Positions 8,844 to 17,035 of a DNA stretch of 64,000 nt are shown here, piece by piece. Each line of letters starts with the position of its first letter. Within the stretch, counting starts at the first letter, position 1. The notes under the pieces were generated by a model. That model was given only the letters and a program-made list of their open reading frames with translations, was not told the origin of the DNA and did not search any database. This DNA is from Acidobacteriota bacterium. GTDB taxonomy: Bacteria; Acidobacteriota; Blastocatellia; Pyrinomonadales; Pyrinomonadaceae. A program made the translations under genes and the position numbers. The stretch spans positions 40,566 through 104,565 of the forward strand of contig JAHBSG010000014.1 in NCBI GenBank assembly GCA_019639235.1. Direction: 5' to 3'.

Positions 8844-9383
8844 ATGAACGACGCAGCAACGGCCGGCCAGGAGCCGCCGAAACTCAGACGCGATGCCTCG
8901 GGGGCTTTGGACAATAGCTCGCTTGCCGACCTGATCGAGTGGTTTCTCAACTTCGATGAGCGAACGGCACGCATCCGGCACGAGATATCTAACGAGCTTT
9001 TCTTGTGGAAACAGGCCGATGACGAAGCGAACGGGGTTCCGACCTATCCCTTTGAGAATGCTGAGGCGAGGTTTGCGATCGGGGTATTTCAGGCGGTTCA
9101 GGAAAACAATTCCGAGCCGCTGCTCGGGCTTTGGCTGAACGACATACTTGCGGCCATCCACGATGCGAAAGAAACAAAGCAGGAGATCGCCGACGCGAAC
9201 AAACTGCAGGACCCGGCCGCGACGATATTTGAGAATGCAGAGAAGCTGACCACCAATACGGAACGGCGGCTGTACCTGACAAGTTCTTGGATCGAAACGC
9301 TTTACACGGCCGAGGCCCGCGTGCTCGGCTGGATCTATCAGGAGCTTTACGGCCGGCCGTTCACACCGACCTCGGCGGGGTGA
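8844..9383 (+). CDS. Uncharacterised soluble helical protein
   Basis: 179 residues without a signal peptide or membrane helix. I do not recognise the family. Segments include SLADLIEWFLNFDERTARI, WLNDILAAIHDAKETK and a C-terminal RRLYLTSSWIETLY. The composition is mostly alpha-helical and acidic. It stands alone: divergent from the TM2 gene and convergent with the metalloprotease gene, whose stop is only 7 bases away. Codon use matches the neighbours, so I judge it real. Confidence 0.7.
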   Translation: MNDAATAGQEPPKLRRDASGALDNSSLADLIEWFLNFDERTARIRHEISNELFLWKQADDEANGVPTYPFENAEARFAIGVFQAVQENNSEPLLGLWLNDILAAIHDAKETKQEIADANKLQDPAATIFENAEKLTTNTERRLYLTSSWIETLYTAEARVLGWIYQELYGRPFTPTSAG

Positions 9384-9390
9384 TACCCGC

Positions 9391-10209
9391 CTAGCGGAAC
9401 GTCTGGCACTGCCGCATATCGCCGCCATTGAACCCGCGGGCGAACCATTCCATCCGCTCCTTTGCTGAGCCGTGGGTGAACGATTCGGGAACGACGTAGC
9501 CCTGCGTCCGCTTCTGGATCATGTCGTCGCCGACGGCCGCGGCCGCACGAAGAGCTTCCTCGGGGTCGCCCGGTTCAACTATTCGTTTCTTGGCCGCATG
9601 GTGAGCCCAAACTCCGGCGTAGCAATCGGCTTGCAGCTCAAGCCTAACCGAGAGAGCGTTATTCTGGCCGCGGGCTTGAACCTGTCCCATCGTTCCAAGC
9701 AAATTCTGAATATGATGCCCGACCTCGTGGGCGATGACGTAGGCTTGGGCAAAATCGCCGGGTGCCTTGAACTCGCGTTTCAGTTCTTCAAAAAAGGCAA
9801 AATCGAGATAGAGCTTACGGTCGCCGGGGCAATAGAACGGCCCCATTGCCGCACTCGCATAGCCGCAAGCCGATGAGACTTGGCCGGAAAAGAGAACAAG
9901 CGTCGGCGGTTGATAGCGCGGGCCGCCCTGGGCCGGAAGTATCTGCGTGAAAACGTCTTCTGTGCTGCCGAGCACGGCGGCGGCAAACTGGCGGTTCTCG
10001 TCCGGCGGGGCGTTGTTTGCGGCGGGCTGCTGCTGTGTCTGCGTCTGGGCCGGAAGGCCTTCGAGAAACTGCCGCGGGTCGCCGCCGAGCAAGCAAACAA
10101 GTGCGGCAATTATCAGCACGCCAATGCCGCCCCCGCCCAGTGCCACGCCGCGGCCCATGCCACGCCGGTCTTCGATATTAGAACTCTGCCGCTGCTGTCT
10201 CCAACGCAT
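9391..10209 (-). CDS. ypfJ: YpfJ-like neutral zinc metallopeptidase
   Basis: 272 residues. An N-terminal stretch (MRWRQQRQSSNIEDRR) precedes a single helix at about 22-42, then a Gln/Pro linker and the family core. The zinc motif HEVGH is at 161-165, followed by HIQNLLG; the third ligand should be the Glu in LELQADCYAGVWA. QADCYAGVWA, ACGYASAAMGPFYCP and the C-terminal GSAKERMEWFARGF are hallmarks of the KPN_02809/YpfJ family. These are membrane-anchored proteases facing the periplasm; the substrate is unknown. A GAGGTG Shine-Dalgarno supports the start. Confidence 0.9.
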   Translation of the reverse strand: MRWRQQRQSSNIEDRRGMGRGVALGGGGIGVLIIAALVCLLGGDPRQFLEGLPAQTQTQQQPAANNAPPDENRQFAAAVLGSTEDVFTQILPAQGGPRYQPPTLVLFSGQVSSACGYASAAMGPFYCPGDRKLYLDFAFFEELKREFKAPGDFAQAYVIAHEVGHHIQNLLGTMGQVQARGQNNALSVRLELQADCYAGVWAHHAAKKRIVEPGDPEEALRAAAAVGDDMIQKRTQGYVVPESFTHGSAKERMEWFARGFNGGDMRQCQTFR

Positions 10210-10390
10210 TTGCCCACCTCGTTTTTCTGATATTTGCGAAAGTTTGTCGTGATTTTAGCATCAAAACCGCACGAGGACGAAAGATTTCGCCGACGAGCAA
10301 CGAGCGACGTCCGAGGAGCGGCAGGCAAAAGGCGGCGAAATAATGGGCCGATAACACTATGACGCCGCTCCGCAGGCTCACCGCAAAATG

Positions 10391-10420
10391 TTGACAAAAG
10401 TGGATTTACGGGTTTATTAT
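10391..10420 (+). promoter_or_regulatory. Sigma70-type promoter for the HU gene
   Basis: TTGACA (10391-10396) and TATTAT (10415-10420) are separated by 18 bases. The promoter is in the 270-base gap between the YpfJ-like and HU genes. The predicted transcript would carry a leader of about 55 bases. I see no other clear element in this gap. Confidence 0.65.
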
Positions 10421-10479
10421 CAATTTTGACGAGGTGGGTTGTTCTTTCCCTGGGTCAGCGGATCCGCCCGGAGGGCAAA

Positions 10480-10770
10480 ATGATAAAACTGGACATCGTC
10501 AATCAGGTCGCCGATAAGACCGGAGTTCCGAAGCAAAAGGCGGAGCAGGTGGTCGATTCGCTCTTTAACGCGATGAAGGAGGCTCTTGCTCAGGGCAAAA
10601 GGATTGAGCTGCGGGGTTTTGGTGTATTTGTCGTTAAGCCGCGGAAGCGGGGCGTAGGTCGAAACCCGCGGACAGGCGAGGAAGTGCCGATCCCTGCCGG
10701 GAAGACGATACGCTTCAAACCCGGAAAGGAACTGACCGGAGGAAACTCCGACGAAGACTACGACGAATAG
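10480..10770 (+). CDS. HU-family DNA-binding protein
   Basis: 96 residues. The ATG at 10480 is chosen over an upstream start because GGAGG (10470-10474) sits five bases before it and the protein then begins MIKLDIVNQVADKTG like other HU proteins. Helices 1-2 are followed by the DNA-binding arm: the motif ELRGFGVFVVKPRKRGVGRN contains the conserved GFG and GRNP elements. The acidic C-terminal tail (NSDEDYDE) is longer than in E. coli HU. HU dimers bend and compact DNA. Whether it is HU or the related IHF cannot be settled from sequence alone. Confidence 0.93.
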   Translation: MIKLDIVNQVADKTGVPKQKAEQVVDSLFNAMKEALAQGKRIELRGFGVFVVKPRKRGVGRNPRTGEEVPIPAGKTIRFKPGKELTGGNSDEDYDE

Positions 10771-10795
10771 AAAATTAGAGGCAGCTTTGCACCAA

Positions 10796-10836
10796 TCGCA
10801 AACTACTCCGAATGCATCGGGCCAAGTAGTTTGCGA
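10796..10836 (+). terminator. Hairpin after the HU gene
   Basis: A perfect 12-bp stem (TCGCAAACTACT at 10796-10807 with AGTAGTTTGCGA at 10825-10836) encloses a 17-base loop. The T-rich TAATTATTTT follows at once, so I read it as a terminator for HU. The long loop and the start of the next gene 21 bases further also allow attenuation. Confidence 0.6.
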
Positions 10837-10856
10837 TAATTATTTTCAGGCAGAGA

Positions 10857-11876
10857 ATGCAGGAACTACCCGAAACGGCCGCATATGAACGAGCCTTTAT
10901 CCTCGAACGCGAAGAGCTGCGGCCCTGGAGGCACATCGGCCTGCTTTTGCTTACGTTGGTAACGGCGACCATTGCGGGAAGCCTTTATCCCTTTGGCCCG
11001 CTGATGATCTTTCCCGAGGCCGACCCGCAAAGCTGGAAGGAGCTTTTCGATTTTCTGATCGCGGCCCCGGCGAGCTACGTTTCGTTGATCGTTTCCGCAG
11101 TCGGTTATCTTACTTCTGATTGGGCCAATCTGGCCCGGGCCCTTTCGTTCTCCGGCTCGCTGCTATTTATCCTGGTCGCCCACGAAATGGGGCACTACGT
11201 GGCCTGCCGCATTTACCGCGTCGATGCGACGCTTCCCTATTTTATCCCGACACCGCCGCTCATCGGGCCGGCCGGGACATTTGGCGCATTTATCAAGATA
11301 CGCTCGCCGATGCCGTCGCGAAAGGCCGTTTTCGATATTGGCGTCGCCGGGCCGATCGCGGGCTTTATCGCCCTGCTTCCGATCGCATTTCTGGGCATCT
11401 TTACCGCGGAAAAGGCGCCGCCGGAGGTGGTCGCAAATTATCAAGGAATCGTTTTTTCCGATCCGCTGCTGATGAAAGCGATCGGTTGGCTTGCCGGAAC
11501 CGGGACAGATGCGATCTACGGAAATTCTTTCTACTACGCAGCTTGGGTCGGCCTGCTTGTAACGGCGCTCAATCTCATCCCTTCGGGGCAGCTCGATGGC
11601 GGACATGCGATCTATGCCGTTTTTGGCGAGAGGGTTCACTACTGGACCGGGCGGATCGCCTTTGCCGTAATGGCCGTGCTTTCCGTGCTCGGGATGTTCT
11701 ACTTCAACAGTCCAAGCGGTTTCCTTATTGCTATTTTGCTCGGGATAATGATGCGGATCGGGCATCCGGAACCCTGGGACACCTCGCCTCTCGACGGCAA
11801 ACGTAAGCTCGTCGCCTTCGGTGTTCTAGTTATTTTTATAATGAGCTTTTTGCCGTTTCCGATAAAGATCAGTTAG
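10857..11876 (+). CDS. Site-2 protease (M50) family membrane metalloprotease
   Basis: 339 residues, polytopic. Intramembrane zinc protease: HEMGH at 109-113 in a hydrophobic helix, with the partner ligand in IPSGQLDGGH (241-250). The segment PYFIPTPPLIGPAGTFGAFI between the two is characteristic of the long plant-EGY-like and cyanobacterial-type S2P group. No PDZ domain is present, unlike RseP. S2Ps cut membrane-bound substrates such as anti-sigma factors; the substrate here is unknown. The gene is followed by a 7-bp tandem repeat. Confidence 0.92.
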   Translation: MQELPETAAYERAFILEREELRPWRHIGLLLLTLVTATIAGSLYPFGPLMIFPEADPQSWKELFDFLIAAPASYVSLIVSAVGYLTSDWANLARALSFSGSLLFILVAHEMGHYVACRIYRVDATLPYFIPTPPLIGPAGTFGAFIKIRSPMPSRKAVFDIGVAGPIAGFIALLPIAFLGIFTAEKAPPEVVANYQGIVFSDPLLMKAIGWLAGTGTDAIYGNSFYYAAWVGLLVTALNLIPSGQLDGGHAIYAVFGERVHYWTGRIAFAVMAVLSVLGMFYFNSPSGFLIAILLGIMMRIGHPEPWDTSPLDGKRKLVAFGVLVIFIMSFLPFPIKIS

Positions 11877-11890
11877 CAGTGAGCAGTTAG

Positions 11891-11956
11891 CAGTGGTCAG
11901 TGGTCAGTGGTCAGTGGTCAGTGGTCAGTGGTCAGTGGTCAGTGGTCAGTGGTCAG
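11891..11956. repeat. Heptamer tandem repeat (CAGTGGT)n
   Basis: Nine uninterrupted copies of CAGTGGT plus a partial copy, starting 14 bases after the M50 stop codon. Degenerate related text flanks it (AGCAGTGAGCAGTTAG on the left, and an inverted version CTCACTGCTCACTG at about 12004-12017 on the right), so the block could form a long imperfect stem between two convergent genes. Similar text recurs at about 14875-14892 after the MFS gene. It is probably noncoding and prone to copy-number change. Confidence 0.9.
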
Positions 11957-12018
11957 ATGATGCAGAACCGCCGCAAGCGGGTTGCACTGCTTACTGCTCA
12001 CCGCTCACTGCTCACTGT

Positions 12019-13002
12019 TCAAGCGGGTAAGAGTCCTTTGATCTCGCGGACCATCTTTTCAACGTCCTCCTGCCCCTCGAGAGCAATCATGAAGAAATCG
12101 TAACTGGTCTTGAAGCAGATGACGCCGTTGCCGAAGAACCATACGCCTTCGAGAAGCGGATTGCCGCCGATCAGCCAATCGATCGGCGCACCGGTGATGG
12201 TCTTCGGGTTGAAAACGTTCGTCATCATTACGGCGCCCGATGCGAACGAGAATGCTCCGAGCATTGGGGCACCGAAGTAACGGGCAATGTCGCGTTCAAA
12301 CCGGACCTGCTCCGTACGGGCCTCATCGAGCTTGCCTTCGGCGATCATCTTTTCACGCGAACGGAGGTACTCGTTGAACTGCTCGGCGACCTTCTGGACC
12401 GACCACGCCGGAAGTGCGGAATTGAAAAGCCAGTGGGAACTAAAGCCGGTAAAAACGGCGCCGAGCCCGGCACCGACCGCCATCGAAAAACCGGTGGCAG
12501 CGGCCTGGAGCGGGTTTTCGGCGACCCATGACGAGGCTTTCGAAAGTGATGTCATCGCCGAATCAACGGTTCTTGCCCAGCCCGTACCAAGGTTGAATGC
12601 CTTGGTCGCACCTTCGGCGGTTTTTGAGACGGTTTCGCGAGCATCATCAATAATCTCACCTGCCTTTTCACCCGCCGAACCGATAACGTCACCCGCCGCC
12701 TTTGTCGCCTTTTCGGCGGCATCGCCGGCCGCCTCGCGGATCGGTTCCGCGGCGGTCCAAGCTTGTTTCGCGGTGTCGGTCGCGGCCTTAACGGTCTCTT
12801 CGGCGACCTTTACGGCCTGCTTGCCGACTCCGGTCTTCTCGGCCTCGGCCTTGAGCCGTTCGGCGCCCTTCTGTGCCGTGTCGGCAACGGTCTTGACGCC
12901 CTCAATGACGTTCTCTGAGATGCCCAACTGCTTATCGATCTCGCCAAACTTTTCCTTCGCCTCTTTCTGCCACGACTCGAACCGGTCCTTGATATCGCTC
13001 AT
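12019..13002 (-). CDS. LEA/apolipoprotein-like amphipathic helix protein with membrane segments
   Basis: 327 residues. I start at the ATG at 13002, which has GGAGG five bases upstream and begins MSDIKDRFESWQKEAKEKFG; an earlier start would add an unlikely Cys-rich leader. Residues about 1-165 are Ala/Lys/Glu-rich 11-mer-like amphipathic helices (AEETVKAATDTAKQAW, AAGDAAEKATKAAGDV) like LEA or apolipoprotein repeats. The rest has hydrophobic stretches (ATGFSMAVGAGLGAVFTGF, GAFSFASGAVMMTNVF) and a charged helix between them. It may be a membrane- or granule-surface protein; phasin-like or stress-protective roles are guesses. Confidence 0.8.
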   Translation of the reverse strand: MSDIKDRFESWQKEAKEKFGEIDKQLGISENVIEGVKTVADTAQKGAERLKAEAEKTGVGKQAVKVAEETVKAATDTAKQAWTAAEPIREAAGDAAEKATKAAGDVIGSAGEKAGEIIDDARETVSKTAEGATKAFNLGTGWARTVDSAMTSLSKASSWVAENPLQAAATGFSMAVGAGLGAVFTGFSSHWLFNSALPAWSVQKVAEQFNEYLRSREKMIAEGKLDEARTEQVRFERDIARYFGAPMLGAFSFASGAVMMTNVFNPKTITGAPIDWLIGGNPLLEGVWFFGNGVICFKTSYDFFMIALEGQEDVEKMVREIKGLLPA

Positions 13003-13171
13003 AATTCCTCCGCGAGCTTGTGTGATGAAGTTATTAACGAAACTGATGCTCCGGATGTTCTGTCCACGTAGTAATGATTGCATCAAATCGGCCGCCAAGC
13101 AACAAAAATCGGCCACGGCGAGGGGCTTACGGCGGCCGCCGCGATGTGGTAACCTTTCGTTTTGAAGAGCG

Positions 13172-13384
13172 ATGCTGAAGGAAATAAAATGCCCGACCTG
13201 CGGGCGGTTGGCACCCTATGAAGGCAATGAGTTCCGGCCCTTTTGTTCCGAGCGGTGCCGGTTGATCGATTTCGGGGCGTGGGTCGATGAAGAATATTCG
13301 CTCCCTGCCGAGGGTTCTTCGCTGACCGAGGAAGACCTTCAGCACATCGAGCGGACGCTTACCGAAAAGGAGCGGCAACGCTAA
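13172..13384 (+). CDS. yacG: DNA gyrase inhibitor YacG
   Basis: 70 residues. Zinc-finger protein with CPTC at 7-10 and CSERC at about 25-29, followed by the family signature CRLIDFGAWVDEEY. In E. coli YacG binds GyrB and blocks DNA binding. The C-terminal tail (SLTEEDLQHIERTLTEKE) is more helical than in E. coli. The stop codon overlaps the next start by one base (TAATG). gyrB is also in this window, but 33 kb away. Confidence 0.92.
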   Translation: MLKEIKCPTCGRLAPYEGNEFRPFCSERCRLIDFGAWVDEEYSLPAEGSSLTEEDLQHIERTLTEKERQR

Positions 13385-13614
13385 TGGAGTTTTCAGGTAC
13401 ATTTTTGGCCGTTGTCGCGGTTATTGTACTTCTTGTCGGAGCCGCGGTCGCGTATATCGCTTTTCGCGTACTGAGAAAGAGCGTACGGCTCGCGATCCGC
13501 TTAGTGCTTGCCGGGGCGTTGCTGATCGGGGCGTTGGTGGGCGGGGGAACGCTCTGGTATAACGCCCTTGGCAGCGACGCGGCCGGAAAGTCACCGCCGG
13601 CCCGCCGACGGTAG
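13384..13614 (+). CDS. Small membrane protein coupled to yacG
   Basis: 76 residues with two hydrophobic helices (about 7-27 and 38-62) separated by a basic loop (RVLRKSVRLAIR); the C-terminus is basic (KSPPARRR). The ATG overlaps the yacG stop by one base, so translation is probably coupled. I recognise no family. Confidence 0.65.
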   Translation: MEFSGTFLAVVAVIVLLVGAAVAYIAFRVLRKSVRLAIRLVLAGALLIGALVGGGTLWYNALGSDAAGKSPPARRR

Positions 13615-13644
13615 CCACAGCTTTTTTCTCCTACGAGGCATTGA

Positions 13645-14886
13645 GTGTTCCTCCTTTCAAAGATCCGCGATTGGATGGCCCGTTATCGCGGGCTCCCGCG
13701 AAATGTCTTTGCGCTTAGCCTGGTCAGCCTGCTTAACGACACTTCGAGCGAGATAATCTATCCGCTTCTGCCGGCGTTCCTTTTCCTTGCCCTTGGGGCA
13801 TCGCCTTTTGCGATCGGGCTGATCGAGGGCCTTGCCGAATCGGCCGCGAGCATCCTCAAGCTTTTCTCCGGCTATCTTTCAGATAAGTTCAATAAACGAA
13901 AGCTGCCGGTCTTTCTCGGCTATTCGCTGGCGGCGGTAACGCGGCCGCTGCTAGCCTTTGTAACGGCTTGGCCGCAGGTGCTGGTCGTCAGGGCTGCAGA
14001 CCGGGTCGGCAAAGGCATCCGCGGGGCGCCGCGGGATGCACTGCTTGCGGCCGACGTCGAACCCGAGCGACGCGGACTCGCCTTCGGGTTTAACCGTGCG
14101 GCGGACCACCTTGGGGCGGTGATCGGGCCGGTGATCGCTTTTCTTTTGCTGAGCTACATCGCACTTGATGCGGCGGAGCCGACGGTCCGCGAGTATCAGC
14201 AGGTCTTCTTGTTCGCTTCGATACCGGTCGTCCTCGGGCTTTTCGTGATCGTCTTTTTCGTCCGCGAGGACGGCGCCCGAGATATTGGTGCCGAACCGCC
14301 CAAGCTTTCGCTTTCGCTGAAAGGATTTGATGGCAGGTTCAAGCGGTATCTGCTTATCGTCGCGCTTTTCACTCTCTCAAATTCGACCGATGCGTTCCTG
14401 CTGCTTCGCGCTGAGCAGGCCGGGATCGCCCCGATCCTCTTGCCGTTTCTCTGGATGGCGCTTCACTTTAGTAAGGTCGTTTTCTCGCTTCTTGGCGGCG
14501 ACCTGTCTGACCGCTTCGGCCGGCGGTCCCTCATCGCCGGCGGCTGGGTGGTCTATGCGCTCGTTTATCTCGGTTTTGCGTTCATCGATTCAGCCTGGCA
14601 GGCATGGGCACTTTTCATAATTTACGGCGCGTACTTTGGGCTTTCCGAAGGGGCCGAAAAGGCTCTTGTTGCCGACATGGTCGAGCCCGAAAAACGCGGA
14701 ACGGCCTACGGGCTTTTCAATCTCGCATTTGGAATTACGGTGCTGCCGGCCTCGCTGATGTTCGGGTTTCTGTGGTACCAATTCAACGCCGAAACGGCAT
14801 TCATAACGAGTGCCGTGATCTCGCTCGCTGCAGTGGTGCTGTTGGTGGGAATCGGGCCGGTGCGCGGAGCAAACAGTGAGCAGTGA
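13645..14886 (+). CDS. Major facilitator superfamily transporter
   Basis: 413 residues with about 11-12 helices. The GTG start at 13645 has GAGG six bases upstream. The MFS loop 2-3 motif is degenerate (GYLSDKFNKRK), and a second copy in the C-half reads GGDLSDRFGRRS. The loop segment RVGKGIRGAPRDALLA is typical of a bacterial MFS subgroup (YfkF/YnfM-like) annotated as multidrug or unknown-substrate transporters. The N-terminal SLVSLLNDTSSEIIYPLLPA fits the same subgroup. The substrate cannot be assigned. Confidence 0.88.
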   Translation: MFLLSKIRDWMARYRGLPRNVFALSLVSLLNDTSSEIIYPLLPAFLFLALGASPFAIGLIEGLAESAASILKLFSGYLSDKFNKRKLPVFLGYSLAAVTRPLLAFVTAWPQVLVVRAADRVGKGIRGAPRDALLAADVEPERRGLAFGFNRAADHLGAVIGPVIAFLLLSYIALDAAEPTVREYQQVFLFASIPVVLGLFVIVFFVREDGARDIGAEPPKLSLSLKGFDGRFKRYLLIVALFTLSNSTDAFLLLRAEQAGIAPILLPFLWMALHFSKVVFSLLGGDLSDRFGRRSLIAGGWVVYALVYLGFAFIDSAWQAWALFIIYGAYFGLSEGAEKALVADMVEPEKRGTAYGLFNLAFGITVLPASLMFGFLWYQFNAETAFITSAVISLAAVVLLVGIGPVRGANSEQ

Positions 14887-14912
14887 ACAGTGATCAACTG
14901 GATGCACAAACA

Positions 14913-14949
14913 AAGATCCCGGATACACACGAGATGTATCCGGGATCTT
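14913..14949. terminator. Perfect 15-bp hairpin between convergent MFS and M48 genes
   Basis: AAGATCCCGGATACA (14913-14927) pairs perfectly with 14935-14949 around a 7-base loop. The A/T ends make it usable on both strands, but no long T tract follows. It is probably a bidirectional terminator for the MFS gene (+) and the M48 protease gene (-). Confidence 0.7.
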
Positions 14950-14966
14950 CTGTCGCTTGACGCTCG

Positions 14967-16385
14967 TTAAAGCGATGCGTCGTTGAGCCTTACGGAGTTG
15001 ATTATCGTCCGGAAGGTTCGGTCGTAGTTTGCAGCCTGCTGCTGCGGCGAGACGGCGATCAGATAAAACGTCTCTCCGCTGCGGAGCGGTGTCGTGTAGA
15101 TGGTCACAAGTTCGGTGCCGCCATAGATCGGCGAGCGGCCTGCAAGCTGAATTGCAAGTCCTTGACGACCGGCGAACCGAACATTTTGGTAGCCGGTCTG
15201 CTGCCGCAGATACCCATTCGCCTGCAGCAACCCGCGGACGAACTCGTCCGTGTCGCGGTTGAACTGCCCGCTCTGCCCGCGGTGGACGCCAATCATCATT
15301 CCGTGTGTGAAGCCCTGATCACCATAAGCCCCTTCGGGTGCAAAGGTTGCGTCCTGCTGGCCGCTGAACTCACGCCAATTCTGCGGAACGTTCATCCGCA
15401 GCCAGTTTCCGACAGAGTATGACCGGTAGCGTGCCGACGGCAACGGAACATTCTGTGAATACCGTCCGCCGGACATTGCTCCGCCAGAGCCGGTGCTCTG
15501 GCCGCGTTCGGCTTCCTGCTGTATTTGAGCCATTGATTTGGCCGGCGGCATCGAACGAAGCCTTTCCTGAACCCGCCGGAACTCCGGCGTTACTTTGATC
15601 GGATTCGGCGACACCTCGACCCGCTGTGCTTCGGCAAGGATCTTCTGCTGACGATTGCCCGGATCCGGGTGGCTGCTCAGCCATTCGGGAGCTCGGCCAC
15701 CGCCTTCGCCGGCGATGGTCTGGAACATACCGGCAAGGTCGCGCGGATCGTAGCCCGCATCGGCCATTATCTGTGCTCCGAGGATGTCCGCTTGTGTCTC
15801 ATATTCACGGCTGTATCGCAGGAAATAGCCCGCGGCAAAGATCTGGCCCGCCTGTGCTCCGGCCTCACCGCCAAGTATCGCACCTCCAAGGATTGCCCCG
15901 ATACCGAGTATCTGGTTCCACGGATTATTCAGCTTTGTTTGCTGGGCGGTCGCGTGGCGAAGCGCAACGTGGCTGATCTCGTGAGCCATAACGCCGGCCA
16001 TTTCGCCTTCGTTGCGAGCGGCCTCGATCATTCCGCGATTTACGTACATCGGCCCGCCCGGAAGAGCGAAGGCATTGATGTCACTGGCGTTAACGATCTG
16101 AAATTCATAGTCGAACGCGGGCTCGCGAAACTGCGGCGGGATCGCCGAAACGAGCCGGGCTCCGACCCGCTGGACGTACTGCGTCGCTTGTGCGTCGCGA
16201 AGGATCGGAAACTGCTGATCCACTTGGCTCGAGGCCTTCTGGCCGAGCTTTACGTCGTCCTGGACCTTGTACTTGTTCTTCGGCATCTTGACGGCCGTCT
16301 GGGCGATCATTGCCGGCGGCAATACGACCATTGAAAGCGTCAAAACAAATGCCGAGATCGATTTCACAAAATGACCTTTTCTCAT
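14967..16385 (-). CDS. Secreted M48-family zinc metalloprotease
   Basis: 472 residues. I use the ATG at 16385, which has a GGAGGG Shine-Dalgarno and gives a signal peptide (MRKGHFVKSISAF...PPAMIAQ). The protease domain carries HEISH at 135-139, followed by VALRHATAQQ; the downstream Glu ligand is in YSREYETQADILG. The family resembles BepA/LoiP-type periplasmic M48 proteases. A Gln/Gly-rich linker (about 325-345) precedes a C-terminal beta-rich domain of about 130 residues, seen in acidobacterial members. It is likely to act in outer-membrane protein quality control. Confidence 0.9.
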   Translation of the reverse strand: MRKGHFVKSISAFVLTLSMVVLPPAMIAQTAVKMPKNKYKVQDDVKLGQKASSQVDQQFPILRDAQATQYVQRVGARLVSAIPPQFREPAFDYEFQIVNASDINAFALPGGPMYVNRGMIEAARNEGEMAGVMAHEISHVALRHATAQQTKLNNPWNQILGIGAILGGAILGGEAGAQAGQIFAAGYFLRYSREYETQADILGAQIMADAGYDPRDLAGMFQTIAGEGGGRAPEWLSSHPDPGNRQQKILAEAQRVEVSPNPIKVTPEFRRVQERLRSMPPAKSMAQIQQEAERGQSTGSGGAMSGGRYSQNVPLPSARYRSYSVGNWLRMNVPQNWREFSGQQDATFAPEGAYGDQGFTHGMMIGVHRGQSGQFNRDTDEFVRGLLQANGYLRQQTGYQNVRFAGRQGLAIQLAGRSPIYGGTELVTIYTTPLRSGETFYLIAVSPQQQAANYDRTFRTIINSVRLNDASL

Positions 16386-16565
16386 GTTTCCCTCCTCGAA
16401 ATTTAGTGAGGATGTTATTCCATTTCCCGGGGTCGGGCAACGTGGGCACCAAAGGCAGGAATACGATGAATGCCGGCAGGGCGAGGTTCGCCGCAATCTC
16501 GGAAGATGATGGCCTGAAAGCTAGCTCAGACCCGTAACTAGTGTGATTGAGAGTGTTGCGAGCGG

Positions 16566-16763
16566 TTAATGAGACCGCTGGGAAGCAGCAATATCTTGAA
16601 GCCGTGGAGCGTTTGCGGGTAATTTATCGCCCGTTTCGGAAAGCAGGCCCTGTATCCGGTTGATCAGATCGATCGCTTCACGGCTCTCGATCTTTTGCGA
16701 ATGGCGTTTCTCGATCAAAAAGGCAACCGCGAGGTCGCTGCCTATTTCGTCTATCAGGTCCAT
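16566..16763 (-). CDS. Small acidic protein of unknown function
   Basis: 65 residues, predicted helical (MDLIDEIGSDLAVAFLIEK, SREAIDLINRIQGLLSE). It has no strong Shine-Dalgarno; AGTAGG is about 11 bases upstream of the ATG. Codon use fits the genome, and the gap between the M48 and pst genes is otherwise empty on this strand. It could be a small regulator or a spurious frame. Confidence 0.4.
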   Translation of the reverse strand: MDLIDEIGSDLAVAFLIEKRHSQKIESREAIDLINRIQGLLSETGDKLPANAPRLQDIAASQRSH

Positions 16764-16856
16764 AATCCGTTTACCTACTGAACTCGTTTCCGACGGCTAG
16801 CCGTCCGGTTCGGGAGAAACTGCGTCTCAGGGTAAGCTATCAGGATATTGCCCGCG

Positions 16857-16885
16857 TGTTACTTTGATGTTAACGCGATGTTAAC
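16857..16885 (+). promoter_or_regulatory. Candidate Pho box upstream of pstS
   Basis: TGTTAC (16857), TGTTAA (16868) and TGTTAA (16879) lie exactly 11 bp apart; the last two sit inside identical GATGTTAAC nonamers. On the other strand the last two read TTAACA, five bases, TTAACA, which matches the Bacillus PhoP box layout. The 11-bp period is the general PhoB/PhoP direct-repeat architecture. A TATAAT at 16956-16961 and a TATATA at about 16935 lie downstream without a good -35, as expected for an activated promoter. Confidence 0.65.
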
Positions 16886-17035
16886 TTTTTTCCCGTGTAG
16901 GGAGATTATTGCACAAATTAATTGTAATGTAACCTATATAAAAAGCTCTATCGACTATAATTTTACAATTCATTAGTAAGCTCGGGTTTCAGCTCGTAAG
17001 GCGGGTTATAGGACTCCGGGCCGGAGACAGAAAAA

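Noticed and set aside
11891..11956. CRISPR array
   Set aside because: The unit is only 7 bases with no spacers and no cas genes in the window; it is a simple tandem repeat.
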